The notes below the pieces were generated by a model. The model was given only the letters and a program-made list of their open reading frames with translations, had not been told where the DNA came from and did not search any database. This document shows, piece after piece, positions 1 to 8,348 of a stretch of 64,000 bases of DNA; within the stretch, counting starts at the first letter, position 1; every line of letters begins with the position of its first letter. The DNA is from a bacterium BMS3Bbin08 (lineage in GTDB: Bacteria; Nitrospirota; Thermodesulfovibrionia; UBA6902; BMS3Bbin08), in NCBI GenBank assembly GCA_002897775.1, contig BDTR01000029.1:5001-69000 (forward strand), given 5' to 3'. The translations under genes were made by a program, and so were the position numbers.

Positions 1-229
1 CGAACCTCTGGTGTGTGGGTTGTTCTGCCAAGAGCAACGCCCAGTAGCTATGTTCGGACGGGATAACCGCTGAATGCATCTAAGCGGGAAGCCTCCCTCA
101 AGATTAGGTCTCCCCTCCCGAGCAATCGGGACTGAAGGGCTGTGGTAGACTACCACGTTGATAGGCTGGGTGTGTAAGTTCGGTGACGGATTTAGCTAAC
201 CAGTACTAATAGCCCGTGTGCCTTGACCC
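1..229 (+). rRNA. rrl: 23S rRNA, 3' end (5' truncated by window)
   Basis: The sequence carries the conserved 3'-terminal part of bacterial 23S rRNA, including the helix near GTTGATAGGC and GGGTGTGTAAG and the terminal block CTAACCAGTACTAATAG. The mature end is placed near CCTTGACCC by analogy with the E. coli 3' end, so it may be off by a few bases. Only about 230 bases lie in the window. No 5S rRNA follows: a hairpin terminator stands about 70 bases downstream and rpoD begins soon after. Confidence 0.95.
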
Positions 230-301
230 ATCCTTTTCTGATCCCTGCAGTTTGTCAGATTTGCAAGATAGTACTTTTTAAACATATTCCTGTTCATGTA
301 T

Positions 302-333
302 AAATAAAGCCCACTTGTAAGTGGGCTTTATTT
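302..333 (+). terminator. Rho-independent-type hairpin after 23S rRNA
   Basis: A perfect 13-bp inverted repeat (302-314 and 321-333, core GCCCAC/GTGGGC) with a six-base loop closes the rRNA unit. The 3' arm ends in CTTTATTT, a weak U-tract. It lies between the rRNA and rpoD, so the rRNA operon appears to end without a 5S gene. Confidence 0.8.
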
Positions 334-398
334 ATGGTATAAGGATAACTAATAAATGGGAATAGGGACCTGTCAGAAAATGTTTTTTTCAGGCGGGT

Positions 399-428
399 TT
401 GATTTTTTCAAAAAATGAATGGTAAAAT
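399..428 (+). promoter_or_regulatory. Putative sigma-70 promoter of rpoD
   Basis: TTGATT (399-404) and TAAAAT (423-428) are separated by 18 bases and lie just upstream of rpoD, after the rRNA terminator. The predicted transcription start is near 435, about 30 bases before the chosen ATG. This is a match by eye to the consensus only. Confidence 0.4.
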
Positions 429-464
429 ATTAAGTTTTTGAAAATAAATCGGGCGTTTAATAAA

Positions 465-1901
465 ATGCGGGAAAAATACGTATTCAGTGAAATAATAGAT
501 TTAGGCAAGAGACGCGGGGTACTCACGTATGATGAGATAAACGAAGCCCTGCCTTCCGAGTTCTTTACGCCTGACGAGATCGAAGACCTGATGGACCTTC
601 TCCACGACATGGGTGTGCGCGTGGTTGAGTATGAGGAAAGGGGAGGGATCGAGGCGCCTGAAAAAGAAGAGCCGCCTGCGTATGAAAAGACAGAGGACCT
701 TGTCCAGGCGTACTTCCATTCAATGGGCGATATCTCTATCCTTACAAAGGATGAAGAGGTTGAGCTGGCCAAGAAGCTTGACGAAGGAAAGGAGATCATC
801 AGAAAAATTCTCTATTCCCTTCCTTTGACCAGAAAAGTGGACAGGAGTTTACTCAACAACGGTGAGGAGGCCATGGAAGAGGAGGAGCGGATCGAGGAAA
901 CCACAAAGATAGTCCTGCTCAAGCTCCATCTGCTTGTAAGGGAAGTAAGAGTCCACAATAAGAGACTGATCTCTTACGGGGGCACATTAACTTCTTTAAG
1001 AAAGCTTCTTAGAGAGGAAAAGGCCAAAAAGAAGCCAGGGACGAAAAAACTTGCCAATATGACAGACCTTGCAAAAACGACCACAAAGGCCTTTAAGAAC
1101 ATAGAGACCACGCTCGGCAAAAAAGTCGACGAGTTGTTACTACAGTGGGACAGGATATATAAGGTCCAGGCCTTTGTAAGCGAGGCAAAGAACGAGCTTA
1201 TAACCCGGAACCTGAGACTCGTGGTCAATATCGCGAAAAACTATGTGGGCAGGGGACTGCCTCTACTGGACCTTATACAGGAAGGCAATATTGGCCTGAT
1301 GAAGGCGGTTGATAAGTTCAGACATGAAAAGGGGTTCAAGTTCAGCACGTATGCTACCTGGTGGATAAGGCAGGCGATCACAAGGGCGCTTATAGACCAG
1401 ACCAAGACCATAAGGGTGCCTGTTCATATGATGGAGTTTTATAACAGGGTCACAAAGGCCTCAAGAGAGCTTACGCAGATCCTCGGCAGGGAACCGACCG
1501 ATGAGGAGGTCGCGGCCAAACTGAAGGTTCCTCCCAAAAAAGTGGAAGAGGTTTACAGGGCCATTCAGGATCCTATTGCCCTTCAGACGCCGGTCGGTGA
1601 TGAAGACACTGAACTTGAGGACTTTATAGGTGACAAGAACAGCCCGTCCCCTTATTCGGACGCGGAGAACAAGGAAGTATCCGGTTACATACAGAAAGTT
1701 CTGGGTACACTTACGCCTAAAGAGGAAAAGGTCATAAGAATGAGGTTCGGTATAGGCGTGGACAGGGACCATACCCTTGAAGAAGTGGGCAGGCATCTGC
1801 TGATCACAAGAGAGAGGGTAAGGCAGATCGAGGCCAAGGCTTTAAGGAAGCTGAAACACCCGAGCAGGCTGAGGGCGCTTAAGACATTGGTAACTATGTA
1901 A
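465..1901 (+). CDS. rpoD: RNA polymerase primary sigma factor RpoD (sigma-70)
   Basis: This is the housekeeping sigma factor that directs RNA polymerase to -35/-10 promoters. About 478 residues. Region 1.1 is present at the N terminus (GVLTYDEINEALP), then region 1.2, a medium-length non-conserved spacer, region 2 (RNLRLVVNIAKNYVGRG, LDLIQEGNIGLMKAVDKF, STYATWWIRQAI) and region 3. Region 4 has the helix-turn-helix TLEEVGRHLLITRERVRQIE. The first possible start is a TTG at 438. The ATG at 465 is preferred because it places region 1.1 at the same distance from the start as in E. coli RpoD. Neither start has a clear ribosome binding site. A hairpin terminator follows at 1921. Confidence 0.97.
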   Translation: MREKYVFSEIIDLGKRRGVLTYDEINEALPSEFFTPDEIEDLMDLLHDMGVRVVEYEERGGIEAPEKEEPPAYEKTEDLVQAYFHSMGDISILTKDEEVELAKKLDEGKEIIRKILYSLPLTRKVDRSLLNNGEEAMEEEERIEETTKIVLLKLHLLVREVRVHNKRLISYGGTLTSLRKLLREEKAKKKPGTKKLANMTDLAKTTTKAFKNIETTLGKKVDELLLQWDRIYKVQAFVSEAKNELITRNLRLVVNIAKNYVGRGLPLLDLIQEGNIGLMKAVDKFRHEKGFKFSTYATWWIRQAITRALIDQTKTIRVPVHMMEFYNRVTKASRELTQILGREPTDEEVAAKLKVPPKKVEEVYRAIQDPIALQTPVGDEDTELEDFIGDKNSPSPYSDAENKEVSGYIQKVLGTLTPKEEKVIRMRFGIGVDRDHTLEEVGRHLLITRERVRQIEAKALRKLKHPSRLRALKTLVTM

Positions 1902-1920
1902 AAGAACAGATACAGTGGAC

Positions 1921-1954
1921 AAAAAAAGGAGAGAATAATTTCTCTCCTTTTTTT
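1921..1954 (+). terminator. Intrinsic terminator of rpoD
   Basis: Inverted repeat arms 1921-1935 and 1940-1954 (GGAGAG/CTCTCC core) are flanked by A and T runs, with a four-base loop. The 3' arm ends in seven T. It starts about 20 bases after the rpoD stop. Confidence 0.9.
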
Positions 1955-1983
1955 GTTTGAATTTGGTTATTTGTTATTTATAT

Positions 1984-2060
1984 GTTTACCCGATTAGAAA
2001 GCACCGTGAATAGCCACAGTCTTTTTGTTAGAAGGGTGAATGTCTTCTAACGGGGTTTAC
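1984..2060. repeat. Dispersed palindromic element, CCCCGTTAGAAA family
   Basis: Imperfect inverted ends GTTTACCCGATTAGAAA (1984-2000) and CTTCTAACGGGGTTTAC (2044-2060) enclose about 40 bases of unrelated sequence. The same ends occur at 47581-47675, and a half copy lies inside ribD near 46699. The right end overlaps the stop codon of the neighbouring minus-strand LysM gene, so the repeat supplies that stop. Confidence 0.7.
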
Positions 2061-3046
2061 CTCTGTCCCCAATTATCTCCGATCTTTATTTCGTCATCCT
2101 GAGTTGTCAGGATAACAGCAGCGGATGTGGTGGGCTGAAGCGAAAAAACCCGCAATTTTCCAATAACCCTTTCAACCGGATCCTTGGATAAGGCGGAGAA
2201 AGTATCACCAACTGCAAGCCCGTCATCTTCTCCCTTGTCAAGATAAACTACCTCGCCTTCACCGACCATTTTGGCGTTTGTATAGGTCTCAACAAGGTAG
2301 CCTTCTACGTCAGGTGTTCCTGGTTTATCCGGGAGAACCGGAGATTCCATTTCAGTGTAAGGCATTAACCCGTTGCCTACGGCAATGTCCTCGTAAGAAA
2401 CAAGGACCTCTGCCCTTGGAACGTCATGATCCTCTCCGTCCATTCCGATAACCTCTATGATCCCGGCTATCCTTATCTGATGTCCCAGAGACCTTCCTGT
2501 CTTTGGATGCTTGACCTTTTTGATGTCTTTGATCACGAAGAACCTGTCACCCACGAACGAGCCGTCAGGCGTGTCCAGATAGACATGATCATTTTGGCCG
2601 AACATTGTCCTGGTCTTGCCGCTCGGCGAAGAGACGATTTCTCCGATGCTGGGGAATTCACCTGAAAGCCATCCGCTTGCGATATACAGGTCCTTGGAAA
2701 CAATATATTCTTTTGGTTTCTCAAGAGGAATAAGTGGCAGCGGTTCCAGCTCGGCAACAACAGGGACTTCCTCCTCTGTTGCCATCATTCTCATTAGTTC
2801 TTCTTTTGAGGGTATCCTTATCCTGTTGCCTGGATAAATAAGGTCAGGATTTTTGATCTGGGGATTGAATTTCCACACCTGCGGCCAGAGAAAAGAGTCA
2901 TCCAGCCTGGCGTACGTTATGTCCCACAGTGTATCTCCCTTTACAACAGTATGATACTCCGGTTCTTCTGCTTCCTGCGCGCCTGCAGCAGCAGCCATAA
3001 ACACAGCCAGGCAAATAATAAGTAAAAAATAAAATCTTTTTTTCAT
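2057..3046 (-). CDS. Secreted LysM-domain protein
   Basis: About 329 residues. The start MKKRFYFLL is chosen because it follows a strong AGGAGG ribosome binding site and opens a typical signal peptide (hydrophobic LLIICLAVFMAAAA ending at AGAQ). A longer reading from 3121 would bury this signal. Residues about 30-85 form one LysM module (HTVVKGDTLWDITYARL ... NPDLIYPGNRIRIP), so the protein probably binds peptidoglycan in the periplasm. The remaining ~240 residues have no motif I recognise; they are rich in beta-type V/I patterns. Homologues of this shape are usually annotated as LysM peptidoglycan-binding proteins of unknown function. The stop codon lies in a dispersed repeat. No obvious operon partner: argJ is 263 bases upstream on the same strand. 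Confidence 0.85.
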   Translation of the reverse strand: MKKRFYFLLIICLAVFMAAAAGAQEAEEPEYHTVVKGDTLWDITYARLDDSFLWPQVWKFNPQIKNPDLIYPGNRIRIPSKEELMRMMATEEEVPVVAELEPLPLIPLEKPKEYIVSKDLYIASGWLSGEFPSIGEIVSSPSGKTRTMFGQNDHVYLDTPDGSFVGDRFFVIKDIKKVKHPKTGRSLGHQIRIAGIIEVIGMDGEDHDVPRAEVLVSYEDIAVGNGLMPYTEMESPVLPDKPGTPDVEGYLVETYTNAKMVGEGEVVYLDKGEDDGLAVGDTFSALSKDPVERVIGKLRVFSLQPTTSAAVILTTQDDEIKIGDNWGQR

Positions 3047-3309
3047 CCCGTTCCTCCTGTATTCTCGCCCCAGCGAACCTGCCTGTCGGTTTACCCGCCT
3101 TGTAGTGTGGCGGGCAGACAACTCCGAAAAGGCGGAAAAACCACTTATGACTAAAATATCCTACTAATTGGTTTCTGTCAAGGTTTTTTAGAGATCGCCG
3201 CAGAAGCCCACCGATTTCTGATTTCACAAATATTAACAAGATCACACAGATTTTTTGTTATCTGAGTTATCAGCTTTAAATTTGGTATGATCAAGAGGGG
3301 AGCAGCTCT
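3047..3309. repeat. Intergenic repeats between argJ and the LysM gene
   Basis: The stretch contains a GC-rich palindromic fragment near 3075-3118 (CCTGCCTGTCGG ... CCCGCC) of the same kind seen in dapF and larC. At about 3218-3275 there is a degraded copy of the GATTACA-type repeat (TGATTTCACA, GATCACACAGATT). No coding region is supported. Confidence 0.5.
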
Positions 3310-4503
3310 CTATGTCATGTAGCCCGCGTTGATCTTTATATACTTCTCGGTCAGGTCGCAGGTGAGCACCCTGGCCGCTTTTTTGCCGAGACCCAGATCA
3401 ACGGTAATTGTGATTTCATCAGGAGAAAGCAGGTTCTTTGGCGCTCTGTTCACACCCGCGCCCCTGCGCACAAGCTGACAGTTATTTACCGTAATACTGA
3501 TCTTTTGCTCGCTGACCCTGACCCCTGAGTAACCGACTGCTGCCATTATCCGTCCCCAGTTGGGTTCTTGCCCGTAAAGCGCGGTTTTAACGAGTAAAGA
3601 GTCGGCTATGGACCGGGCTGTTTTTTCAGCGTCAGCTTCGGTCCTGGCGCCTTTTACAGAAACATTTATCAATTTTGTTGCGCCTTCACCATCTAGCGCT
3701 ATCATACGGGAAAGGTTGTCCGCTATGCCGGCAATGGCGTTTTCGAATTTTTTGTACGCAGGTGATCTGCGGGTTAAAGGCGTGTTCTTCAGCATTCCGT
3801 TAGCCATTACCATAACAGTATCGTTCGTGCTCATATCACCGTCAATAGTCAATTTGTTAAATGATGTATTCACTGCCTTTCTCAGGGCTGAATCAAGCGC
3901 TTCGGTGCTTACGGCAATATCCGTGACCATGAAGCTCAGCATAGTGGCCATGTTGGGGCATATCATTCCTGCCCCCTTTGCGATGCCCGCGACCGTCGCT
4001 GTCTTGCCGTTGATCTTTATTTTTCTTGAGAATATCTTTGGAAAAGTGTCGGTTGTCATTATCGCGGAGGCGGCATCAGATATGGAACCGGAAGAAAGCT
4101 TTCCGGCTGCTTTTGGTATTGCTTTTCTGATCTTCCGCATTGGAAGGGGGCGGCCTATCAATCCGGTTGACGCCACGTAAACCTGTCCGACCGGGACTCC
4201 CAAAGAACCGGCTGTTATCGCGGCCATTTCCCGGGCATCCTTAAGCCCCTGGGGGCCTGTGCACGCGTTCGCGTTTCCGCTGTTGATTATAATGGCGCGG
4301 CCTTTTTGCGACCTGATACGCCTGATATCCAGCTTTACCGGCGCGGCCTTGATACTGTTCGTGGTGAAGACGCCCGCTATATTGGCGGGACTTTCGGAAA
4401 ATATCAGGGCAAGGTCTTTGCCGGTCTTTTTAATGCCGCTGGCAAGGCCCGCGAATTTAAACCCGGAAACAATTACTTTTTTGAAAATTTTTGGTTTTTT
4501 CAT
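3310..4503 (-). CDS. argJ: Arginine biosynthesis bifunctional protein ArgJ (ornithine acetyltransferase / NAGS)
   Basis: ArgJ transfers the acetyl group from N-acetylornithine to glutamate, running the cyclic arginine pathway; many ArgJ enzymes also use acetyl-CoA. The 397 residues match the family length. The self-cleavage site is visible as KGAGMICPNMATMLSF, in which the Thr of MATML becomes the N-terminal nucleophile of the beta chain. Other family motifs are INSGNANACTG, DGDMSTNDT and NWGRIMAAVGYSG. It lies downstream of rplM, rpsI and argC on the same strand, a gene order known in several Gram-negative phyla. A cyclic pathway would make a separate ArgE unnecessary. Confidence 0.96.
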   Translation of the reverse strand: MKKPKIFKKVIVSGFKFAGLASGIKKTGKDLALIFSESPANIAGVFTTNSIKAAPVKLDIRRIRSQKGRAIIINSGNANACTGPQGLKDAREMAAITAGSLGVPVGQVYVASTGLIGRPLPMRKIRKAIPKAAGKLSSGSISDAASAIMTTDTFPKIFSRKIKINGKTATVAGIAKGAGMICPNMATMLSFMVTDIAVSTEALDSALRKAVNTSFNKLTIDGDMSTNDTVMVMANGMLKNTPLTRRSPAYKKFENAIAGIADNLSRMIALDGEGATKLINVSVKGARTEADAEKTARSIADSLLVKTALYGQEPNWGRIMAAVGYSGVRVSEQKISITVNNCQLVRRGAGVNRAPKNLLSPDEITITVDLGLGKKAARVLTCDLTEKYIKINAGYMT

Positions 4504-4639
4504 AGCCCGGTGATTTAAGTAGACATAGCAAGATCAGATATGGCAAATGCGGATTGCCGGGTTAAAAAAATCCGGATTCCAAGGTCTGGATTCCGCAATC
4601 CCCGGCCCTGGCTTAATATGGATTCTTATCATGAGCTGT

Positions 4640-5689
4640 TTATCCGGGCCAGATGGAAAGACCTGTCAATCCGGTTGTTTCATTAAAGCCGTACATAATA
4701 TTCATATTCTGTACGGCCTGGCCTGACGCGCCTTTCAAGAGGTTATCGATAGTGCTTATTATTATAAGCGTCTGGGTCTTTGAGTTGTGCGTGTCCGAGA
4801 AGATGGATATATCACAAAAGTTGCTTCCAGAAACCGCTTTTGTGGTCGGATATTCTCCGTTTCTTAATACCCTTACGAACGGTTCATCAGCGTAGAAATC
4901 CCTGTACCGTTTCTGAACGTCTGATAATTTGACCTTTCTTTTTGTTTTTACGTAAATAGTGCTCAGTATTCCCCTGTCCATGGGGATCAGGTGAGGCGTA
5001 AACACGACTGTGATCTTCTTTTTTGATACTGAACTCAGTTCCTGCTCTATTTCAGGTGTGTGGCGGTGCACTGTGACGGCATAGGCCTTGACCGACTGGC
5101 TTGTCTCTGAGAACATAATGGGCAGGGAAGGGTTCCTGCCGGCTCCTGAGACGCCTGATTTCGAATCTATGATAATTGAGTTTGTGTCCAGATAACGCTC
5201 TCCGATAATAGGAGAAAGACCGAGGATCGCGCTCACAGGGTAACAGCCGGGGTTAGCCACTATTGAGGCTTTTTTAATTTTTTCCCTGTACAGTTCAGGA
5301 AAACCGTAGACAGACTTTCTAAGAAGTGCAGGAAACTTGTGCCTTGTCTGATACCACTTCCTGTACACTAAAGCGCTTTTCAATCTGTAGTCAGCGGAAA
5401 GGTCGATCACTTTTTTACCGGCCTTATAAAAGTAGGAAACAGCTTCCTGGGATTCTTTATGCGGAAGACACAGGAAGAACAGGTCGGCTTTTTTTACGTC
5501 TTCTTTGCGGTTGAACCGTTCAAATTTTAATTTAAAGCCTTTCAGGTTCGGGAAAAGTTCAGACACGCGCTTGCCGGCTGAACGCTCGGACGTGACAACT
5601 GCTATTTTTACATTGGGATGCTGTTTGAGCAGTCTTAAAAGCTCACCGCCTGTGTAACCGCTTCCGCCTATGATAGCTACTTTAAGCAT
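4640..5689 (-). CDS. argC: N-acetyl-gamma-glutamyl-phosphate reductase ArgC
   Basis: ArgC performs the NADPH-dependent reduction of N-acetylglutamyl phosphate to the semialdehyde, the third step of arginine synthesis in the cytoplasm. 349 residues, near the usual length. It shows the nucleotide-binding start IIGGSGYTGGELLRLL, the active-site cysteine in ANPGCYPVSA, KSGVSGAG after it, and HRHTPEIEQEL. The ATG at 5689 is the first Met and begins the Rossmann strand. argJ follows on the same strand after 136 bases, and rpsI precedes it by 99 bases, so the genes may form a loose operon. Confidence 0.96.
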   Translation of the reverse strand: MLKVAIIGGSGYTGGELLRLLKQHPNVKIAVVTSERSAGKRVSELFPNLKGFKLKFERFNRKEDVKKADLFFLCLPHKESQEAVSYFYKAGKKVIDLSADYRLKSALVYRKWYQTRHKFPALLRKSVYGFPELYREKIKKASIVANPGCYPVSAILGLSPIIGERYLDTNSIIIDSKSGVSGAGRNPSLPIMFSETSQSVKAYAVTVHRHTPEIEQELSSVSKKKITVVFTPHLIPMDRGILSTIYVKTKRKVKLSDVQKRYRDFYADEPFVRVLRNGEYPTTKAVSGSNFCDISIFSDTHNSKTQTLIIISTIDNLLKGASGQAVQNMNIMYGFNETTGLTGLSIWPG

Positions 5690-5788
5690 AAGTAATAGAG
5701 TAATTAAGCACTTAAGTTATTGGACCTAATTATACAGGATTTTTAAAGGAATGACTTAATAACTGAGTGACTGAATAACCTGATAAGT

Positions 5789-6187
5789 TTAACGTTTTGA
5801 GAACTGGAAGCGCTTCCTGGCGCCCTTCTGGCCGTACTTCTTTCTTTCCTTGACCCGTGGGTCCCTTGTCAGCAGTCCTTCTTTTTTGAGCTTTTCCCTG
5901 AAGTCTGAATTGAGCTGAAGAAGGGCCCTTGCGATCCCGTGTCTTATTGCTCCGGCCTGTCCTGTCATACCTCCGCCGTGAACCTTGACAAATACGTCGT
6001 ACTTGCCGGTGACAGCGACCGTGTCCAGGGGCTGTTTGACGATCATCTTCAGGGTTTCTGAAGGGAAATATTTATTCAGAGGCTTTTTATTAACATTGAT
6101 CTCACCCTTGCCGGGTTTCAGTATCACTCTTGCTATGGATGATTTTCTTCTTCCTGTGCCGCCGTATTGTATTTCAGTTGTTCCCAA
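5789..6187 (-). CDS. rpsI: 30S ribosomal protein S9
   Basis: 132 residues, full length. The family signatures are [12 protein letters not shown], the [20 protein letters not shown] block and the basic C terminus [24 protein letters not shown] read to its end SKR, which contacts P-site tRNA. An AGGAGG ribosome binding site stands directly upstream. It is paired with rplM, as in nearly all bacteria, but here a repeat of about 100 bases separates the two genes. That repeat ends in a TATAAT box that could give rpsI its own promoter. Confidence 0.98.
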   Translation of the reverse strand: MGTTEIQYGGTGRRKSSIARVILKPGKGEINVNKKPLNKYFPSETLKMIVKQPLDTVAVTGKYDVFVKVHGGGMTGQAGAIRHGIARALLQLNSDFREKLKKEGLLTRDPRVKERKKYGQKGARKRFQFSKR

Positions 6188-6202
6188 GATACCTCCTAGT
6201 AT

Positions 6203-6303
6203 AATGCATTATACTTGATTACACTGATTTAAAATACGATTACACCGATACACCGATTTTTTTAATTTTTTTATCTGTGTAATCTGCCTCGTTATCTGTG
6301 AAA
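6203..6303. repeat. GATTACA-type dispersed repeat between rplM and rpsI
   Basis: The region is made of repeated words such as GATTACACTGATT, GATTACACCGAT and CTGTGTAATCTG in both orientations. It has inserted between two genes that are usually almost adjacent. On the minus strand it ends in CAAGTATAAT, followed by a strong ribosome binding site, so it could act as a promoter for rpsI. Related copies lie at 3218-3275, 22655-22700, 43482-43561 and 46024-46133. Confidence 0.65.
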
Positions 6304-6741
6304 TCATGCTTTATTCAGTTTTAAAGCAACGGGATTTTGTGACTGATGCGGATGTTCAGGGCCGCTGTAAACTTTTAATTTTTTCATCTGCTTCCTTCCA
6401 AGCCTGTTCTTTGGCAGCATGCCGTGCACAGCAGAGATGATCAGCTTTTCAGGAGTGCTGTTCATAAGCTCTTTTGCGGTCCTTTTTTTAATGCCCCCCG
6501 GATATCCCGAATGACGAAAGTATTCCTTGTTCTCCAGTTTGTTGCCTGTCAGGCGTACCTTGCCGGCGTTAATGACAACAACGAAATCACCGGTGTCTAT
6601 ATAAGGGGTGTAGATAGGCTTTGTCTTGCCTTTGAGTATCGAAGCTACCCTGGAGGCAAGCCTTCCGAGAACCGCACCGTCGGCGTCTACAAGATGCCAC
6701 TTCTTTTCAACATCCGTATTTTTAGCAAGAAAGGTTTTCAT
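6304..6741 (-). CDS. rplM: 50S ribosomal protein L13
   Basis: 145 residues, complete. It is recognised by WHLVDADGAVLGRLASRVA near the N terminus, YTPYIDTGDFVVVINAGKV, KEYFRHSGYPGGIK and AVHGMLPKNRLGRKQMKKL followed by VYSGPEHPHQSQNP. It is an early-assembly protein of the large subunit. It is the first gene of the rplM-rpsI pair. The ribosome binding site is modest (AAAAGGAAT before the ATG). Confidence 0.98.
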   Translation of the reverse strand: MKTFLAKNTDVEKKWHLVDADGAVLGRLASRVASILKGKTKPIYTPYIDTGDFVVVINAGKVRLTGNKLENKEYFRHSGYPGGIKKRTAKELMNSTPEKLIISAVHGMLPKNRLGRKQMKKLKVYSGPEHPHQSQNPVALKLNKA

Positions 6742-6816
6742 ATCTATTCCTTTTAATAATCTAAGTTACCGTGATTCAAGACTAAAATGATACTCTAAAC
6801 CCTACTGATTTGTCAA

Positions 6817-6861
6817 TTTACCCCCTGAGATAGTAAAAACTGATTATCTCACGGGGTGAAC
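6817..6861. repeat. Dispersed palindrome, CCCCGTGAGATA family
   Basis: Arms 6820-6832 (ACCCCCTGAGATA) and 6845-6857 (TATCTCACGGGGT) pair with one mismatch around a 12-base loop, upstream of rplM. The same arms recur at 7512-7524/7582-7594 before the fabG-like gene, and as a half copy inside the end of the FabZ-like gene near 10277-10289. Confidence 0.7.
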
Positions 6862-6914
6862 CCCTGATATTTTTGCTTACTCAAAGAACGTGGTTGAACA
6901 GGCTTGATATGGCC

Positions 6915-7100
6915 TTATACTCTGTCAGAGGGGCGGCATGACAGGTGAGTCCAGAACGTCTCATCTATTTCGTCAATATATTCCTGAAGCGGGTAATTTC
7001 TGCCGCATTCCATGCAGCGAAGGTGCACGCTCCTTCAACCCATAATAAACGTCAGGCTTCCGTCGCAATCTCTACAGTTCAAGTTATCTGTCGGAATCAT
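6915..7100 (-). CDS. Small dual-CXXC protein with in-frame TGA (candidate selenoprotein, or broken gene)
   Basis: Reading the minus strand from ATG 7100 gives 21 codons including NCRDCDG, then a TGA at 7037-7035, then without a frame change 39 further codons (RSVHLRCMECGRNYPLQEYI, DEIDETFWTHLSC) to a TAA at 6917. Both halves fit one small zinc-ribbon-like protein with CXXC motifs at residues 9-12 and 29-32, an acidic segment and a late Cys. From memory this resembles the small dual-CXXC (seleno)protein family of Desulfobacterota and relatives. The TGA would encode selenocysteine at residue 22. Only a weak hairpin can be drawn after the TGA, so a nonsense mutation remains possible. No clear ribosome binding site. 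The function is unknown. Confidence 0.5.
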
Positions 7101-7104
7101 AACA

Positions 7105-7146
7105 GGTTAATATATAGAAATATCACTATATTAGTATATATTAACC
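7105..7146. promoter_or_regulatory. AT-rich inverted repeat upstream of the dual-CXXC gene
   Basis: A perfect 12-bp inverted repeat, GGTTAATATATA (7105-7116) and TATATATTAACC (7135-7146), lies five bases upstream of the minus-strand start at 7100. Its position suits an operator or a promoter region for that gene. A second small hairpin (AAATCAGG/CCTGATTT, 7163-7188) follows. Confidence 0.5.
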
Positions 7147-7598
7147 AGAGCGAAAATGAAATAAATCAGGGACAGAAGATCCTGATTTCCTGGGGCTGGA
7201 AAGCTGTAAACCCTTATTTTACTTGATTTTTACGTATAAATTATTAAATAATAAGCGTTGGTATAGATGTAGGGTTTGTTTACAGGGAGATGTAGAAGGT
7301 TATAAAAATGACAGCAAATTCGCAAAAGGAGCCAGTGTCTATTGCTTGTCAACATCAAGATCCATACGCATAGAGAATTAAGCTCAGGGCAAATTACCAC
7401 GCTTTTCCGGCCCTCTATAAAGTATATCTGTCCATCACATGTTGAAATATCGTTGCCGCCTTATATAGGCATGATAAAAGGCAGGGAAGAACGAACCGGA
7501 GCAAGGGGTTTACCCCGTGAGATATATACCAGGAATTATCTCGCAGGGCATATTCGTAAAAGAATGATAGGCAAACAACTTTATCTCACGGGGTGAAC
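7147..7598. repeat. Intergenic region with palindromic element ahead of the polyketide operon
   Basis: Most of this stretch has no supported gene; the one longer open frame (7342-7596) has no recognisable protein signature. At 7512-7524 and 7582-7594 a perfect 13-bp inverted repeat, ACCCCGTGAGATA/TATCTCACGGGGT, encloses a third half copy (TTATCTCGCAGGG near 7536). The right arm ends five bases before the ATG at 7599, and its GGGGTG could double as the ribosome binding site. Confidence 0.55.
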
Positions 7599-8345
7599 AT
7601 GTCTCTTAAAAATAAGATAGCCATTATTAGCGGCGCCTCCAGGGGTATAGGCAGGGCTATTGCTGTTGAACTGGCTGAGGCTGGCGCGAATATCAGCTTT
7701 AACTATCTTCATAGCGATGAGCAGGCAAAGGCCCTGGAAGAAGAGATCAAAAAAATGAACGTTAATGCCAGGGCTTTTAAGGCGGATATTAAGGACTATG
7801 AAGCTGTGAGATTATGGGTAGATGAGACCAGGGAATTGTTCGGAGGAATAGATATTGTTATCAATAATGCCGGTGTGACCAGGGACAAGGCGCTCGCGCT
7901 TATGGACCCTGCTGACTGGCATGAGGTGATCAGTACTAATCTGGACGGGACTTTCAATCTTTCAAGGGCTTCGATCGTGACGTTCATAAAGCAAAAAAGC
8001 GGGGTTATATTGAACATCTCCTCAGTGAGCGGGATCACGGGCCTGCCAAGGCAGACTAACTATTCAGCCTCCAAGGCCGGGATGATCGGGTTTACCAAGG
8101 CCCTTGCCAAAGAAGTCGCGTCCTATAATATCAGGGTCAACGCGGTTGCGCCGGGTTTTATAGAGACCGATATGCTCAAAAGTTTAAAAGAGGAGCATAA
8201 GAGCCGGATAATAGAGCAGATACCATCAAGCAGGCTGGGGAAGCCAGAGGAAATAGCAGAACTGGTAAGCTTCCTGGCCAGTGACAGCGCGAGCTATATT
8301 ACAGGCCAGACCTTTGTCATAGACGGAGGATTGTCAATAATTTAG
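7599..8345 (+). CDS. 3-oxoacyl-ACP reductase, FabG-like ketoreductase of the type II PKS operon
   Basis: This is a short-chain dehydrogenase that would reduce beta-ketoacyl-ACP to beta-hydroxyacyl-ACP with NADPH. 248 residues from the ATG at 7599; a GTG six bases earlier is also open. It shows the cofactor motif SGASRGIGRAIA, NNAG, the catalytic Ser in ISSVSGITG, YSASK (Tyr and Lys) and the VNAVAPGFIETDM segment, ending GQTFVIDGG. It is the first gene of a tightly packed operon: the CLF gene starts three bases after its stop. In this setting it is more likely the dedicated ketoreductase of the polyketide synthase than the housekeeping FabG. Confidence 0.93.
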   Translation: MSLKNKIAIISGASRGIGRAIAVELAEAGANISFNYLHSDEQAKALEEEIKKMNVNARAFKADIKDYEAVRLWVDETRELFGGIDIVINNAGVTRDKALALMDPADWHEVISTNLDGTFNLSRASIVTFIKQKSGVILNISSVSGITGLPRQTNYSASKAGMIGFTKALAKEVASYNIRVNAVAPGFIETDMLKSLKEEHKSRIIEQIPSSRLGKPEEIAELVSFLASDSASYITGQTFVIDGGLSII

Positions 8346-8348
8346 GAA

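Noticed and set aside
2057-3121. Longer start of the LysM protein at 3121
   Set aside because: It would put 25 residues, encoded by repeat DNA, before a clear signal peptide, and the internal ATG at 3046 has the AGGAGG site.
6945-7226. Open frame of 93 codons on the plus strand
   Set aside because: It is antisense to the dual-CXXC small protein, whose motifs on the minus strand are clear.
7342-7596. Open frame of 84 codons before the ketoreductase gene
   Set aside because: It runs through a palindromic repeat, has no ribosome binding site and no recognisable motif.
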